DNA from: an uncultured Oscillospiraceae bacterium
Lineage (GTDB): Bacteria; Bacillota; Clostridia; Oscillospirales; Oscillospiraceae
Assembly (NCBI GenBank): GCA_934597125.1
Contig: CAKTQM010000017.1
Span: forward strand, 1-34,342
Direction of reading: 5' to 3'
Length of the DNA: 34,342 nt
The notes under the pieces were generated by a model. That model worked only from the letters and a program-made list of their open reading frames with translations. It did no database searches and had not been told where the DNA came from. Below are positions 23,929 through 32,364 of this stretch, in pieces. Both the position numbers and the translations under genes were made by a program. How positions within the stretch are numbered: the stretch's first letter is position 1; every line of letters begins with the position of its first letter.

Positions 23929-24959
23929 GTCAAACCCTCCAGCAGCGCCGCAAGGGACACGTCCTCCACATAGGCGTCTCCCACACGGCGCAGCAGAATC
24001 GTGTGAAGGGCATTTCCTTCACGCTTCTTGTCCTGTCTTATATATTCCGCCAGCGCCTGCGTATCGCAGGGCAGCGCGGCACTCAACCGCCACCGCGCCA
24101 GCAACGCCAGCAGCCTGTCATAGGCAGCTTGTATCGCATCGCCCCGCCGCAGCTGCCAGCGCAGTATGGCTGCCATGCCTGCGGCCACCGCCTCGCCATG
24201 GGTCATGGCGTAGCCCGACGCCGCCTCGCAGGCGTGCCCGATGGTATGTCCAAAATTCAGCAGCCGCCGCACGCCGGTGTCCCGCTCATCCGCGGCCACC
24301 AGCGCCGCCTTGACCGTCAGGCAGCGGGCGATCACCGTCCCCCAGTCCGGCGCTTCCTCCTCCAGCAGCGCCAGCAGCGCGGCATCGCGGATCATGCCGT
24401 ATTTGATGACCTCCGCCACACCGCAGCGCAGCTGCCGCGGCGGCAGATCAACAAGGCAGTCCGGATCGACCAGCACCATGCGGGGCTGGTAAAAGGCACC
24501 CAGCAGGTTCTTGCCCTCCGGCAGATCCACCGCCGTTTTGCCGCCCACGGCGCTGTCCACCTGGGCCAGCAGCGTGGTGGGGATCTGCACCAGCGGCAGC
24601 CCCCGCTGATAGCAGGCGGCGGCAAAGCCCGCCAGATCACCGGCGACGCCGCCGCCCAGTGCCAGCACGCCATCACCGCGGTCAAAGCTCCGCTGAGCCA
24701 ATTCGCGGCACAGCCCCAGCCATGTCTCCGGTGTCTTGTGAGCCTCGCCGGCGGCAAAGGGCAGCAGCTCTCCGGAAAGGCCTGCCGACGCAAGGCTCTC
24801 CATCACCAGACCGCCATACAGCGCCGCCACGGTTTCATCGGCGATCACCGCCCAGCGGCGGATATTCAGCGGCGCAAGATACATCCCCGCCTGGTGCAGC
24901 GCACCGGACTGGATATGTACCGGATAGCTGCAGCGCGGCAGCGAAACAGTCAGCGTCAT
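23925..24959 (-). CDS. aroB: 3-Dehydroquinate synthase
   Basis: This 344-aa NAD- and metal-dependent enzyme cyclises DAHP to 3-dehydroquinate. Characteristic stretches are DRGDGVLALGGGVAGDLAGF, IPTTLLAQVDSAVGGKTAVD, GKNLLGAFYQPRMVLVD, GVAEVIKYGMI and the metal-binding LNFGHTIGHACE with His. It starts at the ATG at 24959 behind AAAGGAGGAG; a TTG further upstream merely overlaps that site. It is the first aromatic gene of the operon, 38 bp after the lysozyme gene. No DAHP synthase gene is in the window, so the entry step is encoded elsewhere. Confidence 0.95.
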   Translation of the reverse strand: MTLTVSLPRCSYPVHIQSGALHQAGMYLAPLNIRRWAVIADETVAALYGGLVMESLASAGLSGELLPFAAGEAHKTPETWLGLCRELAQRSFDRGDGVLALGGGVAGDLAGFAAACYQRGLPLVQIPTTLLAQVDSAVGGKTAVDLPEGKNLLGAFYQPRMVLVDPDCLVDLPPRQLRCGVAEVIKYGMIRDAALLALLEEEAPDWGTVIARCLTVKAALVAADERDTGVRRLLNFGHTIGHACEAASGYAMTHGEAVAAGMAAILRWQLRRGDAIQAAYDRLLALLARWRLSAALPCDTQALAEYIRQDKKREGNALHTILLRRVGDAYVEDVSLAALLEGLT

Positions 24960-24997
24960 GGCGGCTCCTCCTTTCAAAGCGGTGATCCCGTATTCTC

Positions 24998-25894
24998 TCA
25001 GTCTGCCTTCCGGACGAACAGCAGGTTTTCATCCACCTGGATATCCAGACCGTTCACCTGTCCCTCGGCCGTATACTGCCACATGTCAAAGCGGTAATAG
25101 AAATCCGGATAGCTGTTGTAATCCGCCACCCACAGGGAATACTCCGCCAAGCGGCTCAGGTCATAGTGATAGTACCCCTGCTGGCGGTTGATGTATACCC
25201 CCGCCTGATACCCCGCCTGCTGAATGGTCTGACAGAAGGCTACGGCGCTGTCGGTCAGGTGTGTGTAGTCATAGCCGTTGGTGCGGGAGTCCTCCGCCGT
25301 CACCGGCTCCCAGTCGAAATAGACCGGCAGCTCCAGCGTCCGGCCCTGCAGCTGCTCCAGCACGTATTGGGCCTCTTCGCGGCCCTCCTCCGCCGTCAGC
25401 GCCTGTGAAAAGAAATACACCCCCGCGTCGATGCCGGCATCATGGGCGCCGGTCAGGTGGCTGTCAAATCGCTCGTCCGGCTGCAATACGCCCTTACCGT
25501 AGCCTCGAAAGCCCAGGCGGATAATGGCAAATTCCACGCCGTCCGCCGCCGCCTGCTTCCAGTCCACGTTCTTCTGGAACACCGACAGGTCAATGCCCCG
25601 CCGGACGGCGTATTCCGTCCCCAGATAGTAGGGCCGCTGCTCCGGCTCGATAAACTGCCATGGACGCAGGGCGCTGACGGCAAAATTCTCATGGGGCGTC
25701 AGCCACACCATGTTGGCCCCGTCGTTGATATAGACCTGCCCCGCGTGGGGATCCGGCTCCGCCTTCTCCTCCGCCCGCAGCAGCGAGCGCAGCACCAGCG
25801 CCAGTACCACCACCAGCGCCGCCGCCATGCCGACGCACAGCAGCAGCGCCAACGGGGTTCTTCTGCGCTTTCTTCGTCTGGTAATGGTCTCCAT
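24998..25894 (-). CDS. Membrane-anchored GH25 lysozyme-like hydrolase
   Basis: The 298-aa protein has a basic N-terminus and one membrane helix (about residues 13-38), then a glycoside hydrolase family 25 domain (about 97-296), which cuts peptidoglycan between MurNAc and GlcNAc. The conserved acidic residues are visible: Asp102 in RGIDLSVFQ, then Asp194 and Glu196 in VYFDWEP. AIIRLGFRGYGKG and the C-terminal MWQYTAEGQVNGLDIQVDEN also fit. It is outside the membrane. The start at 25894 follows GAGGAA and lies next to the stop of the reductase gene. Its position before the aro genes is unexplained; cell-wall turnover is likely. Confidence 0.9.
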   Translation of the reverse strand: METITRRRKRRRTPLALLLCVGMAAALVVVLALVLRSLLRAEEKAEPDPHAGQVYINDGANMVWLTPHENFAVSALRPWQFIEPEQRPYYLGTEYAVRRGIDLSVFQKNVDWKQAAADGVEFAIIRLGFRGYGKGVLQPDERFDSHLTGAHDAGIDAGVYFFSQALTAEEGREEAQYVLEQLQGRTLELPVYFDWEPVTAEDSRTNGYDYTHLTDSAVAFCQTIQQAGYQAGVYINRQQGYYHYDLSRLAEYSLWVADYNSYPDFYYRFDMWQYTAEGQVNGLDIQVDENLLFVRKAD

Positions 25895-25895
25895 A

Positions 25896-26489
25896 CTATG
25901 CTTCCTCACTGAGCTTTTCCATGATCTGCCCGGCAAACGCACGGGTGCGGGCAGCCTTTTCCTCGTCCATAAACGCGGTTTTGTATCCAAGATGCCGCTC
26001 CCCATGCAGGCCCAGCCAGCGAAGATGGGCGTGTTTGCAGGTGCGGCGCAAAGCCTCCTCCCACAGATCCACGCCCTTCTCCACCCGATAGCCGCAGGTG
26101 GTGAGGGCCGCCACCGCCTTGCCCGCCCACAGGGAGGGGCCCTTTTCGTCGCCGTAGTATTTGCACATGGCGTAGATGCAGCGATCCAGCGCCGCCTTCA
26201 TGGGGGCGGTACAGCTCCACAGATAGATGGGACTGGCCAACAGCAGCAGGTCGCAGGAGAGGATATCGTCAAAAATGGCGGTCATGTCGTCGTCAATGAC
26301 GCAGTTGGGGCCGCTCCAGTCCCACTGGCAGCCGCGGCACGCCATGCAGGGGCTGATGGCCTCGTCATACAGGGAATGTACCGCCGCGGTGTTCCCCGCC
26401 TGATACCATACCGCCAGAAATTCCGTCAACAGGGCGCGGGTGTTGCTCTCGCTCCCCCGTGGGGAGGCAAAAAGGACGCAGCATTTCAT
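25896..26489 (-). CDS. Flavodoxin-fold NAD(P)H-dependent oxidoreductase
   Basis: The 197-aa protein begins with the FMN phosphate loop of this family, FASPRGSESNTRAL near 7-20. It then has a Cys-rich PCMACRGCQWDWSGPNC segment (about 47-63) and ASPIYLWSCTAPMKAALDR (about 85-103). The middle cysteines resemble those of iron-sulfur flavoproteins, though spacing does not prove a cluster. Such proteins carry electrons or reduce quinones and other small molecules. It ends 1 bp before the lysozyme start and begins 15 bp after the methyltransferase stop, so it is co-transcribed. Substrate unknown. Confidence 0.85.
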   Translation of the reverse strand: MKCCVLFASPRGSESNTRALLTEFLAVWYQAGNTAAVHSLYDEAISPCMACRGCQWDWSGPNCVIDDDMTAIFDDILSCDLLLLASPIYLWSCTAPMKAALDRCIYAMCKYYGDEKGPSLWAGKAVAALTTCGYRVEKGVDLWEEALRRTCKHAHLRWLGLHGERHLGYKTAFMDEEKAARTRAFAGQIMEKLSEEA

Positions 26490-26504
26490 GGGCGTTCTCC
26501 TCTC

Positions 26505-27329
26505 TCACAGTCGTTCAAAGATATGGATATCAAATGCGGCGGTGATAGTCAGGCTGTCCAGCGCCGCCAGACGGTCTTTACCCTCACGGGGCGTCTTCCA
26601 GCAATAGGGCGTCATGCCGAACAGCGCCTGAATATCCGCTTGACAGGGCAGGGTGATGGTGTCCCGTACATGGACGATGTCTGTATATCGAAAGCCCTCA
26701 TAGGGCGTTTCCTTCGTCTCGTTGCGGTAGGGATGGTCATAGAGCACCTGCTTCATCTCCCACAGGTGCTCCGCCGCCGGCACCACGTAGAGAAAGTGGC
26801 CTTTCGGCTTCAGCACCCGCCGGAACTCCTCCGCCGACAGGGGCGAAAAGCAGTCCAGCAGCAGATCCACTGTTTCATCGCCCAGCGGCAGGTGATAGGC
26901 GCTGGCCACGGCGATCTCCGCCTGCTTTGCCCGTTTTGCGGCGCGGCGGGCCATGTCCTTGGAGATGTCGATGCCCGCTCCGCGCGGCGGCTTTCCGGCA
27001 GCGGCCAGAGTGTCACAAACGGCGGCGGTGTAGTACCCCTCGCCGCAGCCCACATCCAGCAGCGTCGGATCCTCCGGCGCGTAGCGGACGGCCAGCTCGC
27101 ACAGCGCCGCCTGCAGAAAGCTATAGTAGCCCTTGGCCAGAAAGGCGCTCCGGGCGGCGGTCATGGCCTTGTCGTCGCCAGGGGCTTTCGAGTGCCGCTG
27201 ATTCACCGGCAGCAGATAGGTATAGCCCTCTTTGGCGATATCGAAGCTGTGGCCGTTGGGACAGCGATACGTTTTTTCCTCCCGCGTCAGGGGCGCGCCG
27301 CACACGGTGCAGCGGAAGAGACTTTTCAT
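26505..27329 (-). CDS. RlmA-like 23S rRNA guanine-N1 methyltransferase
   Basis: The 274-aa protein has an N-terminal zinc finger (Cys7, Cys10, Cys23, His27 in CTVCGAP...RCPNGHSFD) and GYTYLLPVNQRHSKAPGDDK, hallmarks of RlmA-type enzymes that methylate G745 or G748 in hairpin 35 of 23S rRNA. The SAM-binding motif LLDVGCGEGYYT follows near 89-100, with GAGIDISKDM. The start at 27329 overlaps the MATE stop (ATGA). In some bacteria this methylation affects sensitivity to macrolides; whether this protein acts on 745 or 748 cannot be told from sequence alone. The neighbouring drug transporter may be related in purpose. Confidence 0.88.
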   Translation of the reverse strand: MKSLFRCTVCGAPLTREEKTYRCPNGHSFDIAKEGYTYLLPVNQRHSKAPGDDKAMTAARSAFLAKGYYSFLQAALCELAVRYAPEDPTLLDVGCGEGYYTAAVCDTLAAAGKPPRGAGIDISKDMARRAAKRAKQAEIAVASAYHLPLGDETVDLLLDCFSPLSAEEFRRVLKPKGHFLYVVPAAEHLWEMKQVLYDHPYRNETKETPYEGFRYTDIVHVRDTITLPCQADIQALFGMTPYCWKTPREGKDRLAALDSLTITAAFDIHIFERL

Positions 27330-28720
27330 AACGTCTCCCCCTCCGGCCGCGTTACATCGTGGATCCACTTGCCCTTTCGGATCCGCCATGCGCACAGGGG
27401 CACCTTCAGCAGCGATTCCGCCTGAATGGCGGCGGCCACCCACCAGCAGGAACTGTGCAGCACCAGGGCAAACAGCGCCGTCAGCGGCAGAGCCGCCAGC
27501 CACTGGGGGCCGATGTCCAGCGCGGCGGAGCAGAACACATCGCCGCCCGCCCGCAGCACGCCGGTGACGGCGGTGATGGAATAGGCATGCAGCGGGATGG
27601 ACGCAAATCCCGTCACCGCCAGCGCCGTGGCGATACGGGCCGGTTCGTCAAAGAGGCTGAACAGCGGGAAGATCACCGGCTGGAACAGCAGCGGCACCAG
27701 CGCCAGTGAGAACACCATCAGCACCACGCCCACCAGAATGGTGACCCACAGCAGGGTACGGCTCAGCTTCATCACCTCGTCATGGCGCTGCCCCTCGCCG
27801 ATGGCCTTGCCCACCAGCACAGCGGTGGCGCTGCCCAGGCCGAAGCACACCACCAGGAACAGCCGGTTCAGATTGCCCATGACGGCATTGGCCGCCAGAT
27901 ACTCCACAGAGTTGACCGTATAGCCCAGGATCACCGTCAGCATACTGTTGCCCAGTCCCCAGAGAATCTCGTTGCACAGCACGGGAGAGGAGTATTTGAT
28001 AAACCGGCGGCACATCTCCCACCCCGGACGGAAGAAGGCTTTCAGGTTCAGCGGAATGGTCTTGCTGCGCAGGGCGCAGAACAGGCACACCGCGAACTCC
28101 GCCACACGGCTCAGCAGCGTGGCCACGGCGGCGCCCTCCACGCCCAGCATGGGGAAACCCAGTTTTCCGAAGATCAGCAGATAGTTCATGCCGGTATTGA
28201 TGACTGTGGACATGCCGAACAGCTTCATGCCGAAAGCGGAGTTCTCCACGCTGCGCTGGGCGCTGACGTAGATGGACGAGAGCATGTTGAACACATAGGA
28301 AAAGCCGATAATGCGCAGATACGGCGCGCCCAGCACCGACAGCTGATGTTTATTGCTCAAAAGATCCATGATCTCCACCGGCCACAGGTAGAAAGCCGCC
28401 CCCAACACCAGAGCGATGCCTGTCCCCAGATAGGCGGCCACGCCCATGGCGCGGCTGATATTCTCCATGTCCTTTTTGCCCCAGTACTGGCTGATAAGGA
28501 TGCCCACACCGGACTGAACGCCAAACACAATGGAGATCAGCAGAAATACCGGCACATTGGCGGTGTTCACGGCGGCCATGGCCTCGTTGCCCAGCCGGCT
28601 GACCATGAAAATGTCGATAAGCCCCAGGGAAAAGGTGATGAGATTTTGCAGCGCGATGGGCGCCGCCAGATAAAAGAGCCGCCTGTAAAAAGCTGCGGGT
28701 CGTTTCAGTTCTTGGATCAT
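27326..28720 (-). CDS. MATE family efflux transporter (right copy)
   Basis: The 464-aa protein has about 12 hydrophobic helices in two halves, starting with LFYLAAPIALQNLITFSLGL and the family segment DIFMVSRLGNEAMAAVNTAN. The first half also has GVGILISQYWGKKDMENI. It exports organic compounds by an ion gradient across the membrane. It differs clearly from the copy at 1087-2505, so this is not a recent duplication. GAGGTAAGAA precedes the ATG. It begins 8 bp after the cysteine desulfurase stop and overlaps the methyltransferase gene. Substrate unknown. Confidence 0.93.
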   Translation of the reverse strand: MIQELKRPAAFYRRLFYLAAPIALQNLITFSLGLIDIFMVSRLGNEAMAAVNTANVPVFLLISIVFGVQSGVGILISQYWGKKDMENISRAMGVAAYLGTGIALVLGAAFYLWPVEIMDLLSNKHQLSVLGAPYLRIIGFSYVFNMLSSIYVSAQRSVENSAFGMKLFGMSTVINTGMNYLLIFGKLGFPMLGVEGAAVATLLSRVAEFAVCLFCALRSKTIPLNLKAFFRPGWEMCRRFIKYSSPVLCNEILWGLGNSMLTVILGYTVNSVEYLAANAVMGNLNRLFLVVCFGLGSATAVLVGKAIGEGQRHDEVMKLSRTLLWVTILVGVVLMVFSLALVPLLFQPVIFPLFSLFDEPARIATALAVTGFASIPLHAYSITAVTGVLRAGGDVFCSAALDIGPQWLAALPLTALFALVLHSSCWWVAAAIQAESLLKVPLCAWRIRKGKWIHDVTRPEGETL

Positions 28721-28728
28721 TTCTTACC

Positions 28729-29865
28729 TCATAGCATGGGAAAACGAGTATTCTTATGCTGCAAAAGCGCTTCATACAGCGCGTCGATATCGGTAAAGGT
28801 GGTCTCCGGCCCGAAGCTGACGCGCAGCACACCGCTGGCGGTACGCTTGTCCAGCCCCAGCGCCGTTACCACATGGCTCAGCTTGCCCCGATGACAGGCG
28901 CTTCCTGCCGACAGGCAGATGCCCTGACTCCCCAGATCGGTGACAACATTGGCGCTGGGATAGCCCACCAGCGACACCATCAGGATATGGGGCGCCTCCC
29001 CCCGGCCAACGGCCGCCACGCCGTCGATGGAAAGGAGTTTCTCTTTACAGTAGGTCTTGACCGCCGCCATGTGGGCCAGCTTGTCCGTCAGGCCGTCCGC
29101 GCGCAGCTCCGCCGCTCTGGCAAAGCCCGCGATCTGAGCGGTGGCCTCGGTGCCGGAGCGGGTGCCCTCCTCCTGTCCGCCGCCGTGGAGCAGCGGGCGG
29201 ATATTCCGGACGTTGGGCCCCACGTACAGGGCGCCGATACCCTTGGGCCCGCCGATCTTATGGGCGGAAAGGCTCATCATGTCCACCCCCAGCGCATGGG
29301 GATCGCAGGGTACCTTCATAAAACCCTGCACCGCGTCGGTGTGCAGCAGGGCGCGGCTATCCCGCGCCTTCAAAAGTCTGCTGATCTCCCCCACAGGGAA
29401 CACGCAGCCGGTCTCGTTGTTCACCAGCATGACGCTGACCACCGCCGTGTCCTCCCGCAGGGCTTCCCCCACCTGCTCCGCCGTGATATGGCCGGTCTTG
29501 TCGGGCTTGAGGTACGTCACCTCATATCCCTCCTGCTGCTCCAGCGCGCGGCAGGTCTCCAGCACGGCGCTGTGCTCCACGGTGGTGGTGATGATATGTC
29601 TGCCCACGCGGCGGTTCTGCCACAGCACCGCCCGAATGGCCCAGTTGTCGCTCTCCGTGCCGCAGGAGGTAAAATGCAGCTCCCCGGGCTGGCAGCCCAC
29701 CACGCCGGCGATAACAGCGCGGCAGCCCTCCACCAGCTTCTTTGCCTCCTGTCCCATCGGGTATTGGGAGGAGGGATTGCCGAACTGCTGTGTCAGCACA
29801 CGGTACATCTCGTCAGCTACAGGGCGGGGTATGGGGGTGGTGGCGGCGTGATCCAGATAAATCAT
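28729..29865 (-). CDS. Cysteine desulfurase (NifS/IscS family)
   Basis: The 378-aa PLP enzyme takes sulfur from cysteine for Fe-S clusters or tRNA thiolation. It starts with the typical MIYLDHAATTPIPRPV. The sequence also shows CGTESDNWAI, TTVEHSA with the PLP-stacking His, VMLVNNETG, HTDAVQ, the PLP lysine Lys203 in SLSAHKIGGPKGIGALYV, and the catalytic loop SAGSACHRG with Cys324. No IscU or MnmA gene follows. The neighbouring, divergent mtaB product needs Fe-S clusters and sulfur, so the pairing may be functional. It is the first gene of the eleven-gene operon. Confidence 0.95.
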   Translation of the reverse strand: MIYLDHAATTPIPRPVADEMYRVLTQQFGNPSSQYPMGQEAKKLVEGCRAVIAGVVGCQPGELHFTSCGTESDNWAIRAVLWQNRRVGRHIITTTVEHSAVLETCRALEQQEGYEVTYLKPDKTGHITAEQVGEALREDTAVVSVMLVNNETGCVFPVGEISRLLKARDSRALLHTDAVQGFMKVPCDPHALGVDMMSLSAHKIGGPKGIGALYVGPNVRNIRPLLHGGGQEEGTRSGTEATAQIAGFARAAELRADGLTDKLAHMAAVKTYCKEKLLSIDGVAAVGRGEAPHILMVSLVGYPSANVVTDLGSQGICLSAGSACHRGKLSHVVTALGLDKRTASGVLRVSFGPETTFTDIDALYEALLQHKNTRFPML

Positions 29866-29890
29866 AGCGGTTTCCTCTCTATTTTCAGCA

Positions 29891-29912
29891 GTCGGGTCTT
29901 GTCATACCCGAC
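29891..29912. promoter_or_regulatory. Palindrome over mtaB -35 region
   Basis: GTCGGGT (29891-29897) and ACCCGAC (29906-29912) form a perfect 7-bp inverted repeat with an 8-base centre that contains the mtaB -35 hexamer. It could be a repressor site, or a hairpin in the leader of the divergent desulfurase transcript. Confidence 0.45.
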
Positions 29913-29927
29913 AGAATCCAGTATAAT
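29899..29927 (+). promoter_or_regulatory. Promoter of mtaB operon
   Basis: TTGTCA (29899-29904) and TATAAT (29922-29927) are separated by 17 bases. The expected start is near 29934, about 64 bases before the mtaB start codon. Confidence 0.75.
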
Positions 29928-29967
29928 GAGATATTATTTTGACAGTTTTTCAGTGCTGTAATTTTTA

Positions 29968-29996
29968 ATTATACTGTATCAAAAAGGAAAGTGCAA
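29968..29996 (-). promoter_or_regulatory. Promoter of desulfurase-to-aroE operon
   Basis: On the minus strand, TTGCAC (29991-29996) and TATAAT (29968-29973) are separated by 17 bases. The -35 overlaps the mtaB ribosome binding region. No other good promoter is evident before the ten following genes. Confidence 0.7.
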
Positions 29997-29997
29997 G

Positions 29998-31281
29998 ATG
30001 CGCGTTGCGATTTACACCCTTGGCTGCAAGGTGAACCAATACGAGACCCAGGCCATGGAGCAGGAGCTGCTGCGCCGGGGCCATACGCTGGTGCCCTTCG
30101 AGTCGGCGGCGGACGCCTACATCGTCAATACCTGTTCCGTCACCGCCGTCAGCGATAAAAAGTCCCGCCAGATGATCCGCCGCTGCCGCAAGCTGAACGA
30201 AAACGCCGTGGTGGCCGCCTGCGGCTGCTACGTCCAGACCCATCCTGACGAGGCGGCCACGCTGGCGCTTGACCTGATCGCCGGCACCGGCGACCGCATG
30301 GCGTTTTTAGACCTGCTGGAACAGGCCGCCCGCGAAAAGGAGCCGGTGATGCTGCTGGACAACGCCCTGCACCGCCGCCAGTTCGAGGTGCTGCCCGCCG
30401 GCGGCATGAAGGAGCGCACCCGTGCCATGCTGAAGGTGGAGGACGGCTGCGTCAACTTCTGCACTTACTGCATCATCCCCTATGCACGGGGGCCTGTGCG
30501 CTCCCTGCCGCTGGAGACGGCGGCGGCCCAGACGCGGCAGCTGCGTGCCGAGGGCTATCGTGAGCTGGTGCTGACAGGCATTGAGATCTCCAGCTGGGGT
30601 CATGACCTGAAAAACGGCAGCAGCCTGATCGACCTGCTGGAGGCCGTCAGCACCGCGGCAGGCGATATGCGCCTGCGGCTGGGCAGTCTGGAGCCCCGCA
30701 CCATCACCGAGGATTTCTGCCGTCGGGCGGCGAGACTGCCCAATCTGTGCCCCCATTTTCATCTGTCCCTGCAATCCGGCTGTGACGCAACGTTAAAGCG
30801 TATGAACCGCCGGTATGATACCGCCCGTTTCTATGAGTCCGTAACGCTGCTGCGGCGGTATTTCGACCATGTGGCCGTCACCACCGATCTCATCACCGGC
30901 TTTCCCGGCGAAACGGAGGAGGAATTCGCCCAGACGCTGGCGTTTATCGAAAAGTGCGGCTTCGCCGCTATGCACATCTTTCCCTACTCCATCCGCCCCG
31001 GCACCAAGGCGGCGGCCATGCCCCAGCTGACGGCGGCGGTGAAGGAGGAACGGGCCGCCCGTGCGGCCCAGGTGGCTCATGGGATGCGGCAGGCGTATCT
31101 GGCAGGCTGCGTCGGCAAAACCTATCCCGTGCTGTTCGAGCAGGAAAAGGACGGTCTGTATACCGGCCACACCCCCAACTACGCCGAGGTGGCGGTGCAG
31201 GGCCGTGACCTTCACAATCAGGTGCGGGAGGTGCGTATCACAGCATGCCGTGGAGAGACCTTATTGGGAGAACTGATATGA
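29998..31281 (+). CDS. mtaB: tRNA t6A37 methylthiotransferase (MtaB type)
   Basis: The 427-aa radical SAM enzyme adds a methylthio group to t6A at position 37 of tRNAs that read ANN codons. The N-terminal domain binds one 4Fe-4S cluster with Cys10 (TLGCKVNQ), Cys46 (VNTCSVT) and Cys77 (GCYVQ). The radical SAM motif CVNFCTYC has Cys151, Cys155 and Cys158. Other marks are HFHLSLQSGCD and TTDLITGFPGETEEEF, and a C-terminal TRAM-like region (about 370-427). TLGCKVNQYE distinguishes MtaB from MiaB. A GGAAA-type site lies before the ATG. The stop overlaps the next gene. Confidence 0.93.
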   Translation: MRVAIYTLGCKVNQYETQAMEQELLRRGHTLVPFESAADAYIVNTCSVTAVSDKKSRQMIRRCRKLNENAVVAACGCYVQTHPDEAATLALDLIAGTGDRMAFLDLLEQAAREKEPVMLLDNALHRRQFEVLPAGGMKERTRAMLKVEDGCVNFCTYCIIPYARGPVRSLPLETAAAQTRQLRAEGYRELVLTGIEISSWGHDLKNGSSLIDLLEAVSTAAGDMRLRLGSLEPRTITEDFCRRAARLPNLCPHFHLSLQSGCDATLKRMNRRYDTARFYESVTLLRRYFDHVAVTTDLITGFPGETEEEFAQTLAFIEKCGFAAMHIFPYSIRPGTKAAAMPQLTAAVKEERAARAAQVAHGMRQAYLAGCVGKTYPVLFEQEKDGLYTGHTPNYAEVAVQGRDLHNQVREVRITACRGETLLGELI

Positions 31282-31862
31282 AAGAACACATCCATCACTT
31301 TTTTGCCTACATCGCCCGCATGCGGTTCATCAACCGCTGGGCCCTGATGCGCAACAGCTACACCGAGAATATTCAGGAGCACAGCCACATGACCGCCGTG
31401 CTGGCCCATGCTCTGGCGGTGATCCGCAACCAGTTCTTTGACGGCCGCGTGGACGAGGGGCAGGTGACGGTAGCCGCCCTGTATCATGACGCCGGTGAGA
31501 TATTGACCGGTGACATGCCCACCCCCATCAAGTACTATAATCCCGCCATCCGCGAGGCGTACCGTCAGGTAGAGCGGGTGGCGGAGGAAAAGCTGCTGGG
31601 CATGCTGCCCGACGAGCTGCGCCCCACCTACAGCGCCGCCCTGTCCCCCGCCGCGCCGGAGATCCAGCAGCTGGTAAAGGCCGCCGACAAGCTCAGCGCC
31701 TATATCAAGTGTCTGGAAGAGCTGAAATCCGGCAACACCGAATTCAAGCAGGCCGCCCAGCAGACCCGCTACGCGCTGGACGACATGGAGCTGCCGGAGC
31801 TGGATTACTTTTTAGAGCACTTCCTGCCGTCGTTCAAGCTGACGCTGGATGAACTCGAATAG
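31278..31862 (+). CDS. HD-domain 5'-deoxynucleotidase, YfbR-like
   Basis: The 194-aa phosphohydrolase has the metal-binding HD pattern: His35 (QEHSHM), His70-Asp71 (LYHDAGE), and a later Asp near 137 in AADKLSAY. The family segment LTGDMPTPIKYYNP at about 76-89 and the early RW pair near 20-21 match YfbR, which removes phosphate from deoxynucleoside 5'-monophosphates. Length is typical. The start at 31278 overlaps the mtaB stop (ATGA) and follows GGGAG. The two functions have no obvious link beyond shared transcription. Confidence 0.9.
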   Translation: MKEHIHHFFAYIARMRFINRWALMRNSYTENIQEHSHMTAVLAHALAVIRNQFFDGRVDEGQVTVAALYHDAGEILTGDMPTPIKYYNPAIREAYRQVERVAEEKLLGMLPDELRPTYSAALSPAAPEIQQLVKAADKLSAYIKCLEELKSGNTEFKQAAQQTRYALDDMELPELDYFLEHFLPSFKLTLDELE

Positions 31863-31895
31863 CTGGCATTGCAGATTCTTGTAATTTGCACCGCA

Positions 31896-32051
31896 TCAAA
31901 GGCCCCCTTGTGTAAAGTGGGCTGCCGAGCAAATGCGAGGCTGGGGGATTGTTCATCATTTGGAAGGCTGCGTATGACGGACTCTTTCTGCTGACAATCC
32001 CTCCGTCAACGCTTCGCGTTGCCACCTCCCTTTACACAAGGGAGGCTTTGA
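31896..32051. mobile_element. MITE-like palindromic element
   Basis: This roughly 155-bp element has imperfect terminal inverted repeats of about 22 bp, both containing CCCTTGTGTAAAG on opposite strands. Inside lies a second inverted pair (GGGGATTGTT near 31943 and GACAATCCC near 31993). It encodes nothing. Similar ends are familiar from non-autonomous elements in Faecalibacterium-like genomes. I see no certain target duplication. It fills nearly the whole gap before the ACT gene, whose ribosome binding site follows directly, so it may have changed or supplied that promoter. Confidence 0.75.
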
Positions 32052-32080
32052 AAGAACTTACACCAAAGGAGTGAAGCAAT

Positions 32081-32350
32081 ATGAAAGCAATCGTAACTGT
32101 CGTAGGCAAGGATCAGGTGGGCATTATCGCCGGTGTGTGCAACACGCTGGCGGACTGCCGGATCAATGTGCTGGACATCAGCCAGACCATTATGGAGGGC
32201 TACTTCACCATGATGATGGTGGTGGATCTGGCGGCATGTGAAACGCCCTTTGACCAACTGCGCACCATCCTCAAGGATTATGGCGAGGCGCGGGGCCTGT
32301 CCATCCGCATCCAGCGGGAGGACATCTTTGACGCCATGCACAAGCTGTAA
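32081..32350 (+). CDS. ACT domain protein, UPF0237 family
   Basis: The 89-aa protein is a single ACT domain with the family start [20 protein letters not shown] and [11 protein letters not shown], which form the ligand-binding strand-helix turn. ACT domains bind amino acids or related small molecules and regulate enzymes. UPF0237 proteins are nearly always encoded next to UPF0210 proteins, as here, 14 bp upstream. AAAGGAGTG precedes the ATG. The ligand is unknown. Confidence 0.93.
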   Translation: MKAIVTVVGKDQVGIIAGVCNTLADCRINVLDISQTIMEGYFTMMMVVDLAACETPFDQLRTILKDYGEARGLSIRIQREDIFDAMHKL

Positions 32351-32364
32351 GCGGAGGCGGAAGC

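Noticed and set aside
1087..28720. The two MATE transporters as a recent duplication
   Set aside because: Their sequences differ throughout, including the N-terminus and loop motifs, so they are separate subfamily members.
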